Assembly (NCBI RefSeq): GCF_004168625.1
Contig: NZ_SDWW01000027.1
Span: forward strand, 1 to 59,496
Direction: 5' to 3'
Source: Pengzhenrongella frigida
Lineage (GTDB): Bacteria; Actinomycetota; Actinomycetes; Actinomycetales; Cellulomonadaceae
Length of the DNA: 59,496 bases
Both the position numbers and the translations under genes were made by a program. This document shows, in pieces, positions 50,230 to 58,569 of the stretch. Numbering within the stretch: the stretch's first letter is position 1; the number at the start of each line of letters is the position of its first letter. Under the pieces are notes generated by a model. That model searched no databases, was not told the DNA's origin, and saw only the letters and a list, made by a program, of their open reading frames with translations.

Positions 50230-52452
50230 TCACAGGTACCCGTTGCTCGAGGCCCAGACGGAGTTCGGTCCGACGTTGGCCTGGATTCCATACCGGTGGT
50301 CCTTGCCGAACTTGTTGCTCGTGAACGAGCAAGCCGCACCGGTGGTTCCGCTCCCGCCACCGTTGACGGTGTAGTTGCCACCGTTCATGTAGTTGTTCTC
50401 TACCGTGCAGCTACGCAACGCACCGTCGTCCTCGCCGTACATGAACGACGCGTTGCCCTTGACCCCGGTGTCCGGGTTGTAGGCGAGCAGCGTGTTGTGG
50501 CGCAGCACGATGTTCGACCCGGACACGGCCTGGATGACGTCGGTGTGGTTCGAGCCGACCTGGACCATGTGGTGCAGGTAGGAGTCCTCGATCGTCACGT
50601 TGCCGCCCGCGATCCGCGGACCCTCAGCGACGTGGTGGATGTTCACCCGACGCAGCGTGTAGTTGTTGTACGCCACCGCCGGGATGCCTTTGCCCTGACC
50701 GTTGATCTCGGTGTCCACGACCAGCAAGTTCTTGGCCTTGTTCCGGATCGGGATCGACCCGGTGTTCATCAACCGGGTGTTCTTGATCGTCACGTTGTCG
50801 GCCGACACCGTGATCGTGCCGGTGACCAGCAACCCGTCGATCACCGCGCCGGGCGTGGTGATGTTGAGCGAACCGGAAGCCTTCAAGACCGTTCCCGCGG
50901 GAACGCCCGTCGTGGCGGCGGTGGGATAGCCCACCGTCGCGGCCGGCGCGGGGGCCGGAGCCGGAGCCGGAGCCGGGGCAGGTGCCGGAGCGGGAGCAGG
51001 AGCCGGCGCGGGCACCGAAGCCGGAGCCGTGACCGTGCCGAGCGTGACCGGGCTCGCAGCAACCGCTGCCGACGTGCCCGCGCTGTTCTTCGCAGCCACG
51101 CTGTAGGAGTAGGTCCGGTTGGTCGCCAGGATCCCCGACGTACGGGTCGGCGTCGTCAGCTCCCAGCGGGACGTCGTCTCGGTGAAGACGTACGACGTCG
51201 CACCCGCGACGGCGTTCGCCGAGATCGTGATCTTGTTCTCACCGGCCACCTTGGTGGCGACCACGTTCGTGGGCGCGGCGGGGACTGCCACCGGCACCGG
51301 AGCCGGGGTCGGCGTGGGGGTCGGCGTCGGTGTGGGAGTCGGCGTCGGGGTCGAAACCGGCGTGCCCACCGCCCCGAACACGCGACCGGCGTCCGCGTAC
51401 TTGAAGTTCGACACGCTCGCCCCGGAGTTCGCCGTGTCGTGGACGACGACCAGCCCGTTCGGGTACAGCGGCCCCATCGGGACGGTCGCGATCGCCATGC
51501 CGTCGGTCCCGGAGACGGAATCGACAGTGCCGCTCGAGCCGACCGTGAACTGCGCACGGTGCGCGTACGGGGCTGCGAGGTTGTACGCGGCGAACCGCGA
51601 GTCACCCTGGGACGACGCAACCAGGTAGTTCCCGGTGGGCGTGTAGGCGATCGTCAGGCCCTCGGCGTCCGCGGCCAGGTTCGGCCCCGAGACGAGGTCC
51701 ACCGTGGTTCGGCTGGTGCCGCCGGTCGGATCGGCCGAGTAGCGGTAGATCCCCGCGTCCTCCTGTGCCAGGAACACCGACTTGGATGCATCGTCAGCCA
51801 CGCAGCCCTCGGACTGCGACGACGTGCTCATGTCCCGGACCTTGGCGCCGGTCACGGCAGTTCCCACGCTCAGCTTGAACTGGTCGAACTGGCCGGACGT
51901 CGTCGTCGACTGTGTGACGAAGGCGTACACGCCCCCGTCCGTCGGGCTGACGTACAGGCAGGTGCCGTACGGCTCAAACCCGACAGCGGTGGAGCCCGCC
52001 GCCGAGAGCACCCGCGTGGTGGGGTCGAGGAAGAAGTACTTAAGGGTGTTGTCGGTGCGGTTCGACGCAACGACGACGACCTTCCCGCCGACCGTGCGGA
52101 TGTCGACGTTGTTCAGCTCACCTGCGGACAGGAACTGGATCTGCGCGCCGCTCAGGTCGTAGACCGCAAGGCCGCCGCCGGAGGCCGCCTTCTTCGAGCC
52201 GATCACGACCGACTTGCTGGAGTCGGTCGGGTTGACCCAAATCGCCGGGTCGTCGGCGATGTCGCCGGATCCCGAGGAGAACACCTGCGTCTCGGCCTTC
52301 GCCTGCACGACACCGCCCACCGGGTACACCGGTTCAGCGGCGCTCGCGCTCGATGCGCCGATGAGTCCCCCACTCAGAGCGACGGAAACGAACAATGCCA
52401 AGAGCGAGAACGCAGGAAGCTGCGCCCTCTTCTTGCTGACAGCGAAGTGCAT
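50230..52452 (-). CDS. Secreted multidomain protein: beta-propeller phytase-like domain, Fn3, beta-helix
   Basis: A protein of 740 residues. Signal peptide MHFAVSKKRAQLPAFSLL is cut near residue 39 (ASSASAA). Residues about 45-360 resemble beta-propeller phytases: ETQVFSSGSGDIADDPAIWV, SVVIGSKKAASGGGLAVYDL, VVVASNRTDNTLKYF and SEGCVADDASKSVFLAQED. Those residues form the calcium/phosphate site in the family. A Thr-Pro repeat linker (about 365-385) and a fibronectin type III-like domain (about 388-475) follow, then an Ala-Pro repeat linker and a beta-helix (509-740) nearly identical to the protein encoded at 48988. The enzyme domain may release phosphate from phytate or other phosphoesters; the beta-helix may anchor it to a glycan. 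ATG 52452 has GGAG six bases upstream. Confidence 0.85.
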   Translation of the reverse strand: MHFAVSKKRAQLPAFSLLALFVSVALSGGLIGASSASAAEPVYPVGGVVQAKAETQVFSSGSGDIADDPAIWVNPTDSSKSVVIGSKKAASGGGLAVYDLSGAQIQFLSAGELNNVDIRTVGGKVVVVASNRTDNTLKYFFLDPTTRVLSAAGSTAVGFEPYGTCLYVSPTDGGVYAFVTQSTTTSGQFDQFKLSVGTAVTGAKVRDMSTSSQSEGCVADDASKSVFLAQEDAGIYRYSADPTGGTSRTTVDLVSGPNLAADAEGLTIAYTPTGNYLVASSQGDSRFAAYNLAAPYAHRAQFTVGSSGTVDSVSGTDGMAIATVPMGPLYPNGLVVVHDTANSGASVSNFKYADAGRVFGAVGTPVSTPTPTPTPTPTPTPTPAPVPVAVPAAPTNVVATKVAGENKITISANAVAGATSYVFTETTSRWELTTPTRTSGILATNRTYSYSVAAKNSAGTSAAVAASPVTLGTVTAPASVPAPAPAPAPAPAPAPAPAPAPAPAATVGYPTAATTGVPAGTVLKASGSLNITTPGAVIDGLLVTGTITVSADNVTIKNTRLMNTGSIPIRNKAKNLLVVDTEINGQGKGIPAVAYNNYTLRRVNIHHVAEGPRIAGGNVTIEDSYLHHMVQVGSNHTDVIQAVSGSNIVLRHNTLLAYNPDTGVKGNASFMYGEDDGALRSCTVENNYMNGGNYTVNGGGSGTTGAACSFTSNKFGKDHRYGIQANVGPNSVWASSNGYL
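50423..50850 (-). repeat. Duplicated beta-helix segment, copy 2
   Basis: Identical by eye to 49181..49608. It lies in the C-terminal domain of the phytase-like protein. Outside the block the two genes differ at scattered positions, then share only the signal peptide plan. Confidence 0.9.
50941..51013 (-). repeat. Ala-Pro repeat linker
   Basis: A degenerate GC-rich 6-bp repeat encodes about 12 Ala-Pro pairs between the Fn3-like domain and the beta-helix of the protein at 50230. It is a typical rigid linker of secreted actinobacterial enzymes and a likely site of slippage. Confidence 0.85.
51305..51352 (-). repeat. Thr-Pro repeat linker
   Basis: A degenerate 6-bp repeat encodes eight Thr-Pro pairs between the phytase-like domain and the Fn3-like domain of the protein at 50230. 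Such linkers are often O-glycosylated in actinobacteria. Confidence 0.85.
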
Positions 52453-52991
52453 GAGAACTCCATGGGGTGACGTCCGAGTAGCGGGATCACTTCCAAGAGT
52501 GCTCGGCCCATGCGGATGAGTTGTGTCGAGCCTGTGCGAAGAAGGGGCAGGTGAACGTCAGTTTTGTCCGAGTTGTCACCCACACAAGGGATTTGTCACG
52601 AAGAGAACCCAAGGAGCACGCTGGGGCCATGCGGCCCCTACGAGGCGCACGGACGTCAGGCGAGACCACCGCGTCGGGGGCAGAACTCACCCGCTCAACC
52701 CGTGAGCAAGGCGGGAGTCTCGCAGTCGCAGAAGGAATCAATGCGCCCCTCGCGAATTCCCGCCGAAATCTATCGGAACCATTCTCGGCCCGCACGAAAG
52801 AAGGGCGCGACTGGCCCATTGCTCGTTGCTCCCGGTGAGCCCGGGCTCTCTTTAGCGGATCCTCGCGCCCCGACGGTCAGGACCGCGCGACTGACTGCCG
52901 GCCGCCCCTATTGGCGAAAGAAGGCCCAGCGCATGGGGCGGCATTGATTGATTGACGGGATCGGGTACCCGAACGCGTTTGGGTGAGGCCG
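52453..52991. other. Intergenic region upstream of the phytase/beta-helix gene
   Basis: The part next to the gene (52453-52600) is a 107-nt leader and a promoter candidate. It aligns with the region upstream of the other beta-helix gene, with shared TCGCACAG, CGCATG-x-GC and GATCCCG-x-TAC. From 52620 to 52990 I see no gene, no clear promoter and no repeat; a CTGGGGCCATGCGGCCCC hairpin (52621-52638) is the only symmetry. A 127-codon plus-strand frame here has no coding character. Confidence 0.5.
52560..52587 (-). promoter_or_regulatory. Candidate promoter of the phytase/beta-helix gene
   Basis: On the minus strand TTGTGT (52587-52582) and AAAACT (52565-52560) are separated by 16 bp. The spacer GGGTGACAACTCGGAC resembles that of the promoter candidate at 49942..49969. 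It ends 107 bases before the ATG, almost the same distance as in the other gene, which suggests a duplicated control region. Confidence 0.5.
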
Positions 52992-53021
52992 AGGCCGCGG
53001 CGCGGTTGAAGAACGCGGCCT
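52992..53021 (-). terminator. Candidate terminator of the large repeat protein gene
   Basis: AGGCCGCG (52992-52999) and CGCGGCCT (53014-53021) form an 8-bp stem with a 14-nt loop directly after the stop codon at 53023 on the minus strand. No U-tract follows. It is plausible as an intrinsic terminator for a GC-rich genome. Confidence 0.45.
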
Positions 53022-53022
53022 G

Positions 53023-56000
53023 TCAGCTTCCGTTGCTCCGCAGGGCGAGGATCTGGGTGATGGACGCCGCGGACCCGCTCGCCGTGCTGGTCAGGGGCCC
53101 GGCGCTCGACGTCGTGTCCGCGGCGGACGTCGTCAGCCGCGAGGACCCCGAATTGGTCACCTCGGTCCGCTCGACCAGATCCCCCACCGTCGTGAACGTC
53201 GTGACCCGCGCCGAGGTGAACACCCCGACCACCATCGACCCCGCCGGCGCCACCAGCGCCGGTGTCGTCAACGTGGACCCCGACGCCCGCACGATCCCGT
53301 CATGCGCGACAACGGGATCGACTGGATCGACCCCGCCGTACGCGAGCACCTGCACCGCCGTCGAGATCGACCGCGCCAACCGGAACGTCCAGCTCGCCGG
53401 CGCATCCGCCCCGACCGTCGTGGTGTAGATTCCCTGCCGCATCGTCGTGGACAGGTTGTTGTCGCTACGCACCAACGTCCACCCCGCCGGAGGCGTGATC
53501 TCGACCTGCCCCCGGATCGAGACCACCGCCACCAGCACATCACCGGCCACCGCCCCCACCGGAAGCGGAGCCGACACCGTCGACCCGCTCGCCGTCGACG
53601 CCGCCGACGCACCATGGAACCCCGGCGCGCTCACCACCACACCGGGCGTCGTCACGCTCGTCGGCTCCGACGGCGCCGACGTGTTCCCCGCCGCATCGAA
53701 GGCCGCCACGGTGTACGCGTACGACGTGGACGCAGCCAGCCCCGTGTCCGTGAATGACGTCCCGACCACCGTGGCCACCAACAGGCCGTCCCGCAGCACC
53801 CGATACCCCGTCACCCCCACCGCGTCCGACGACAACCCCCACGACACGTCCACCCGATCCGACACCGACGAAACCGCCTGCACCCCCACCGGAACCGACG
53901 GCGCAGTCGCATCCACCGGCGGCGACGCTCCGTTGCTCCGCAGGGCGAGGATCTGGGTGATGGACGCCGCGGACCCGCTCGCCGTGCTGGTCAGGGGCCC
54001 GGCGCTCGACGTCGTGTCCGCGGCGGACGTCGTCAGCCGCGAGGACCCCGAATTGGTCACCTCGGTCCGCTCGACCAGATCCCCCACCGTCGTGAACGTC
54101 GTGACCCGCGCCGAGGTGAACACCCCGACCACCATCGACCCCGCCGGCGCCACCAGCGCCGGTGTCGTCAACGTGGACCCCGACGCCCGCACGATCCCGT
54201 CATGCGCGACAACGGGATCGACTGGATCGACCCCGCCGTACGCGAGCACCTGCACCGCCGTCGAGATCGACCGCGCCAACCGGAACGTCCAGCTCGCCGG
54301 CGCATCCGCCCCGACCGTCGTGGTGTAGATTCCCTGCCGCATCGTCGTGGACAGGTTGTTGTCGCTACGCACCAACGTCCACCCCGCCGGAGGCGTGATC
54401 TCGACCTGCCCCCGGATCGAGACCACCGCCACCAGCACATCACCGGCCACCGCCCCCACCGGAAGCGGAGCCGACACCGTCGACCCGCTCGCCGTCGACG
54501 CCGCCGACGCACCATGGAACCCCGGCGCGCTCACCACCACACCGGGCGTCGTCACGCTCGTCGGCTCCGACGGCGCCGACGTGTTCCCCGCCGCATCGAA
54601 GGCCGCCACGGTGTACGCGTACGACGTGGACGCAGCCAGCCCCGTGTCCGTGAATGACGTCCCGACCACCGTGGCCACCAACAGGCCGTCCCGCAGCACC
54701 CGATACCCCGTCACCCCCACCGCGTCCGACGACAACCCCCACGACACGTCCACCCGATCCGACACCGACGAAACCGCCTGCACCCCCACCGGAACCGACG
54801 GCGCAGTCGCATCCACCGGCGGCGGCACGCTCAACGCAAGCTCGGAGTGGTAGTAGCGGAAGTTCGTGTCGTCGGTCGCCACGGCCACCAGTCCGGTCGC
54901 CGCCGTGACCGGGTTCTTGGCGGTGGCGACGTTGTTGACCCGGACCCCGGGCCAGGAGACGAAGAGGTTCCCCGAACCCGGCGCGAATGCGATGTTCGAC
55001 ATGGCGGTGTGCTTGTAGTAGACGTCGCCGCCGCCGTTCGTCGGCGAGGTCATCAACAGGTAGAGCTCGCGATTGGTCGCGTCGATCACCAACTGGGGCC
55101 GGGTCATGTCGTCACTCACTCGTGCGGCCACGGCGGACGCCCACGTACCGTCGGCGGCACGGCTGAGCACCATGATCGACGGCTCGGAGCCAACCTCGCC
55201 GGTGTCGTTGAGCGAGGTCTTGACGGCAGCGTAGATCCGACCGCCGTCGTCGACGAGGGACTTGAGATTGATGTGGTCGTCCGCAAGTCCCGGCCCGGAC
55301 AGCGGTGTCTCCATGGTCCAGACCGTGTCGGGCTGGCTGTCCTCATGGACCGCGAACCGGAACGCAAGGCTGACCTGGTCGGACCACATGATGCCGATCT
55401 TCCCCCCGAACGCCACGAGCGCGGAGATGTCGTCAGCTGCCACCGACGAGTCCGGCACGGGTACCCGGACCGGCACCGTCCAGTCGAGATCCGACGTCGT
55501 GGTGTGCGAGACCCACACCCTCGACAGGGACGTCCAGGTCACCCAGAGCCGACCGACCGAGTCCCGCGCGATCGAGGCCGACTCCGATCCGGCGGTGGTC
55601 GGCGACACCGGGAAACCCGGGTCGACCACCCAGAGCTGCGTGCCCTGGTCGAACGACAGGCGGAGAACTTCCATCGCGCCCGAGGCGACCCTGCTGGTGA
55701 GGAAGACCTTCCCGCCCTCGTACAGGACATCGGCCGTGCTCGCGGCGCGGTCGTCGACGACGACGCCCGTGTCGACCCATGAGTGCACGGCAGTGAGTCG
55801 GTGCACCGTGACCGGTCCGGCCGAGGTCCGCATGACGGCCCACCACGAACCCTCGGCGAACCAGAGCTTGCTCTGCGGCTTGTCGGCCGACGGCGGCGCG
55901 CCTTCCACCGCGGCATAGCGCGGCCCCTCGTACGTGACGGGGTCCGCAGCCGCTGCCGGAGCCGCGGTCAGCGTTCCCAGCCCTAGGGTCGTGACGATCA

Positions 56001-56049
56001 CAATCAGCCATGCGTGCAGCCGGCGCACCAGGTGCGTTGAGGGGGTCAT
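53023..56049 (-). CDS. Large secreted protein: propeller-like N-terminus plus two identical Fn3/beta-sandwich modules
   Basis: A protein of 1008 residues. Signal peptide of about 36 residues (HAWLIVIVTTLGLGTLTAAP, cut near AAAA). Residues about 40-405 show repeated strands such as SKLWFAEGSWWAVMRTSAG and ARDSVGRLWVTWTSLS, suggesting a sialidase- or BNR-like propeller, but no Asp-box is clear. Two 300-residue modules follow (about 409-707 and 709-1007). Each consists of a fibronectin type III domain (APSVPVGVQAVSSVSDRVDV) and a beta-sandwich domain (GDVLVAVVSIRGQVEITPPA) common in actinobacterial secreted proteins. The modules are identical even at DNA level. No sorting signal is visible at the C-terminus. 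Function unknown; probably extracellular binding to glycan or matrix. Confidence 0.85.
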   Translation of the reverse strand: MTPSTHLVRRLHAWLIVIVTTLGLGTLTAAPAAAADPVTYEGPRYAAVEGAPPSADKPQSKLWFAEGSWWAVMRTSAGPVTVHRLTAVHSWVDTGVVVDDRAASTADVLYEGGKVFLTSRVASGAMEVLRLSFDQGTQLWVVDPGFPVSPTTAGSESASIARDSVGRLWVTWTSLSRVWVSHTTTSDLDWTVPVRVPVPDSSVAADDISALVAFGGKIGIMWSDQVSLAFRFAVHEDSQPDTVWTMETPLSGPGLADDHINLKSLVDDGGRIYAAVKTSLNDTGEVGSEPSIMVLSRAADGTWASAVAARVSDDMTRPQLVIDATNRELYLLMTSPTNGGGDVYYKHTAMSNIAFAPGSGNLFVSWPGVRVNNVATAKNPVTAATGLVAVATDDTNFRYYHSELALSVPPPVDATAPSVPVGVQAVSSVSDRVDVSWGLSSDAVGVTGYRVLRDGLLVATVVGTSFTDTGLAASTSYAYTVAAFDAAGNTSAPSEPTSVTTPGVVVSAPGFHGASAASTASGSTVSAPLPVGAVAGDVLVAVVSIRGQVEITPPAGWTLVRSDNNLSTTMRQGIYTTTVGADAPASWTFRLARSISTAVQVLAYGGVDPVDPVVAHDGIVRASGSTLTTPALVAPAGSMVVGVFTSARVTTFTTVGDLVERTEVTNSGSSRLTTSAADTTSSAGPLTSTASGSAASITQILALRSNGASPPVDATAPSVPVGVQAVSSVSDRVDVSWGLSSDAVGVTGYRVLRDGLLVATVVGTSFTDTGLAASTSYAYTVAAFDAAGNTSAPSEPTSVTTPGVVVSAPGFHGASAASTASGSTVSAPLPVGAVAGDVLVAVVSIRGQVEITPPAGWTLVRSDNNLSTTMRQGIYTTTVGADAPASWTFRLARSISTAVQVLAYGGVDPVDPVVAHDGIVRASGSTLTTPALVAPAGSMVVGVFTSARVTTFTTVGDLVERTEVTNSGSSRLTTSAADTTSSAGPLTSTASGSAASITQILALRSNGS
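53029..53924 (-). repeat. 900-bp tandem repeat, unit 2 (C-terminal module)
   Basis: Identical over 896 bp to 53929..54824 by line-by-line comparison, offset exactly 900 bp. It encodes the second Fn3/beta-sandwich module. The 900-bp period keeps the reading frame. Confidence 0.95.
53929..54824 (-). repeat. 900-bp tandem repeat, unit 1 (N-terminal module)
   Basis: Partner of 53029..53924. The lack of any silent difference means very recent duplication or ongoing gene conversion. It is also a place where read assembly could add or lose copies. Confidence 0.95.
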
Positions 56050-56133
56050 TCGTCTTCCTCAGGGTCTCGCCGACGGCGACCCGCAGCACGGCCAGTCACA
56101 ACCGTCAGCACACGGGTCAGCATGCCCACATTT

Positions 56134-56157
56134 GGGATGATGTGCCCCCATCATCCC
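56134..56157 (-). terminator. Candidate hairpin downstream of the second Wzy-like gene
   Basis: GGGATGATG (56134-56142) pairs with CATCATCCC (56149-56157), a 9-bp perfect stem with a 6-nt loop. It lies about 72 bases beyond the stop of the gene at 56229 and 85 bases upstream of the large secreted protein gene. It could terminate the former or regulate the latter. The GGGTGAT motif at 56189-56195 is close by. Confidence 0.4.
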
Positions 56158-56228
56158 GGGCCAGACGCATGATCGTGGCCCGCGGATCGGGTGATTTGTG
56201 CCGCGCGCCGAGTTCTTGCCAGATCGGG

Positions 56229-57575
56229 TCAGGAAGCGACGTCGGCCGGGACCTGCACGACCCGCTCGATCGGCGACGCGATCTGGATGCCGTTGGCCAC
56301 GCCGTCGTGCCAGAGCGCCCCCGCCACCCCCGCGAGGACGAACAGCACCACGGTGGCCTGCGCGAAGCTGAACAGGTCGAAGAACGCTCCCGAGACGGCG
56401 ATGGCCAGCACCCCGCCCGCGACCGCCTGCGCCCGCGAGGCCGCCGCCGGGGTCTTCGCCCGGAGCACCGCACCGCGCGCACTGGCGACGACCATGAGAA
56501 AGAACACGACCATGGCCACGACGAGCACGGCACCCCCTTCGACGAGGCTCAGGAGGTACTGGTTGTCGAGGAAGAAGTACTCCTCCGGCCGGAACGTGCC
56601 CAGCCCCTGGCCGAGCAGCGGTGACTGCTGGATGATCGGCGCGAGCACCGCATAGTCGTCCGTCCGCGCCGTGATGCTCGTGTCGGTGGACGCGCCGCCG
56701 AAGATCCCGCGCACCGCGCCGAGGAGGCCCGGGATGGCTGCCCGCAGCAGGACGAGTCCCACCAGGGTCACCACGAGGGCCTCGAGCCGCTGCCGGTTGG
56801 AGAGCACGACCGCGTACACCGCCATCGAGATCACGGCCACGAGCACGCCGGAGCGGGAGACCGACAGCGGGATGGACAGGACGAGAAGGAGGGCTGCCAG
56901 ACCGGCGGCGACACGGCCCCGGTGCGAACGAGCGAATCGGGCGAAGTGCACGGCGACCGGCAGCATGGCACCGCAGATCACCCCGAGCTCGATCGGATGC
57001 GCGGCGGCACCCTTCACCCGGACGAACGATCCGCGCACCCCCATCCCGCCGACCTCCCGGGCCACCATCCCGGGCAGCTGGATGAGCTGGGCGAGGTCGA
57101 ACGGGGTCACGGCCTGAGCGACCGCGACGCCGGCACTGATCGTGGCCCCCACGAGCAGGCCGATGAGCAGCTGGTTGCTGCGGCGCGCATCGGCCAGGGT
57201 CGAGATCCCGAGCGCCACGATCACGAGCGGGAACATCAAGAGCGCGGCCCGAACCGCGCCCGCGGACTCGGCTTCCAGCAGCGTTCGCATCCCACCGGCG
57301 GCGAACGAGCAGGCGAGGGCCCCCAACAGGATCCAGCTCCCGGTCTCGGCCGGCGACGGGCCGGAGGTCGACCGGCGCCGACCCACCCAGCCGAGCACCA
57401 CGGCTCCGGCGATCCACAGCGCGAGCAGGCGCGGCGGCCATCCGTTCGACTCGAGCGGTCCGGCGAAGATCAACGCCGACGGGATCACGAGGGCGAGAAC
57501 GGGGAGTGCGCGCAGCGCCACCCAGGGCCCCTCCCGTCGGGGGCGCCGATGCTGCGGCTGGTACGGCGGTGTCAC
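56229..57575 (-). CDS. O-antigen ligase/polymerase-like membrane protein (second Wzy-type)
   Basis: A 448-residue membrane protein with about 11 hydrophobic segments. VKGAAAHPIELGVICGAMLPV contains the HPIELG pattern of Wzy_C/exopolysaccharide polymerases. PLSVSRSGVLVAVISM carries the S-x-S-R-x-G motif. IIQQSPLLGQGLGTFRPEEYFFLDNQYL is the large extracytoplasmic loop region with D-N-Q/x-Y. It is better conserved at the key motifs than the 37869 protein. GTG 57575 overlaps the stop of the Wzz-like gene by four bases, so the two form a coupled polymerase/chain-length pair. Confidence 0.9.
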   Translation of the reverse strand: MTPPYQPQHRRPRREGPWVALRALPVLALVIPSALIFAGPLESNGWPPRLLALWIAGAVVLGWVGRRRSTSGPSPAETGSWILLGALACSFAAGGMRTLLEAESAGAVRAALLMFPLVIVALGISTLADARRSNQLLIGLLVGATISAGVAVAQAVTPFDLAQLIQLPGMVAREVGGMGVRGSFVRVKGAAAHPIELGVICGAMLPVAVHFARFARSHRGRVAAGLAALLLVLSIPLSVSRSGVLVAVISMAVYAVVLSNRQRLEALVVTLVGLVLLRAAIPGLLGAVRGIFGGASTDTSITARTDDYAVLAPIIQQSPLLGQGLGTFRPEEYFFLDNQYLLSLVEGGAVLVVAMVVFFLMVVASARGAVLRAKTPAAASRAQAVAGGVLAIAVSGAFFDLFSFAQATVVLFVLAGVAGALWHDGVANGIQIASPIERVVQVPADVAS

Positions 57576-58453
57576 TTGTCGTGGTCGACGGAGGCTCGGG
57601 CGTGCGCGATGGCCACCGGGCGCGCAGCTCCGCCGCGCGTGCTGCTCGATCGGCCGGGCGGCGACGCCTCGGACTCGTCCGGGTCGATGGCAGCCTCTCG
57701 GCCGTCAGACCTCCCGATCGACTCGACCTCGTCCGCTGCGGCGTCGCGCTCGGGGGCGCGGGCGTCAGGCTCCGGCTGCTCCGGCCGCTCCTGCTGCGCA
57801 GCGGGCGGAACGTCGGCAGCGAGCACGGCGTCCCGACGGCGCGCCTTGAGCGCAGCGTCCAGTGCGACCGCCAGGAGCGCGGCGAGACCGGCGCCGACGA
57901 CGAGGATCGCTCCGGCCGTACGCCACCGGCTGGGGGTCACGTCGGTCACGTTGCTCACGGGAACGGCGGCCGCGACCAGGTAACGCTTGGCCTCGGGCGC
58001 CTCGGCCACCGCTTGGAACTCGTCGAGCACCACCCGCGCGGACTCGGTCACGGCATCCAGGGTGGCGATCGCCGCCTCGGGTGAGTTCGCCATGGCGTCC
58101 ACGGTGATGATGGGCTGCGTCTGGGCGACCGAAGCCTCGAACGTGGAGGTGTCGTCGGGCGCCATGCCGAGCCGGTCGCGGAACGAGGAGCTGTCGATGT
58201 TCTTCGCCAGCACGGCGGCGGCGAGCTTCGGCCCGCCCGATCCTGCGTACGGGTTCTCGAGGGTTGGCGTCTCGACCGCGCCCTCTTCGCCCGGCAGGGT
58301 CTGGCTCGGCAAGATCACGATGGAGGTCGACGCCGTGTACTGGGGCTCGACCGCCTCATAGGCCTGCATGGCGAAGTAGCCAGAGATCGCAAGCACTGGC
58401 AGAACGACGTACCAACGGCGCAGACACGTGCCGAGTATGGTGAACAAGTCCAT
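57572..58453 (-). CDS. Wzz-like polysaccharide chain-length determinant protein
   Basis: A protein of 293 residues with an N-terminal helix (WYVVLPVLAISGYFAMQAYE), an extracytoplasmic domain (YTASTSIVILPSQTLPG, SSSFRDRLGMAPDDTSTFEA, ARVVLDEFQAVAEAPEAKRYL) and a second helix (AGAILVVGAGLAALLAVALDA). The C-terminal 80 residues are a hydrophilic Glu/Asp/Arg-rich tail with no kinase domain, unlike the 43791 protein. ATG 58453 has GGAGG nine bases upstream. Likely controls length of the chain made by the coupled Wzy-like protein. Confidence 0.85.
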   Translation of the reverse strand: MDLFTILGTCLRRWYVVLPVLAISGYFAMQAYEAVEPQYTASTSIVILPSQTLPGEEGAVETPTLENPYAGSGGPKLAAAVLAKNIDSSSFRDRLGMAPDDTSTFEASVAQTQPIITVDAMANSPEAAIATLDAVTESARVVLDEFQAVAEAPEAKRYLVAAAVPVSNVTDVTPSRWRTAGAILVVGAGLAALLAVALDAALKARRRDAVLAADVPPAAQQERPEQPEPDARAPERDAAADEVESIGRSDGREAAIDPDESEASPPGRSSSTRGGAARPVAIAHARASVDHDK

Positions 58454-58569
58454 GCGGAAGCCCTCCTCGATTTCGGCGAGATTAGCCCATGATGTACACA
58501 CCGTCCTGATTTGGACCCCCTGTACGCGCCTAGATCACCCGCTCGGCTCACGGACAGATCGAGGAAGAC

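Noticed and set aside
50218-52470. Plus-strand open frame of about 750 codons opposite the phytase-like gene
   Set aside because: Its apparent repeats are the complement of the Ala-Pro and Thr-Pro linkers. No ribosome site or domain.
52453-52595. Cyclic di-GMP or cyclic di-AMP riboswitch in the leader of the phytase-like gene
   Set aside because: The CGCACAGG string is reminiscent of the GEMM motif, but the remaining conserved segments and the tetraloop hairpin are missing, so I only report a conserved leader.
52564-52947. Plus-strand frame of 127 codons in the intergenic region
   Set aside because: Composition unlike neighbouring genes, no ribosome site, and it overlaps the leader and promoter candidate of the gene on the other strand.
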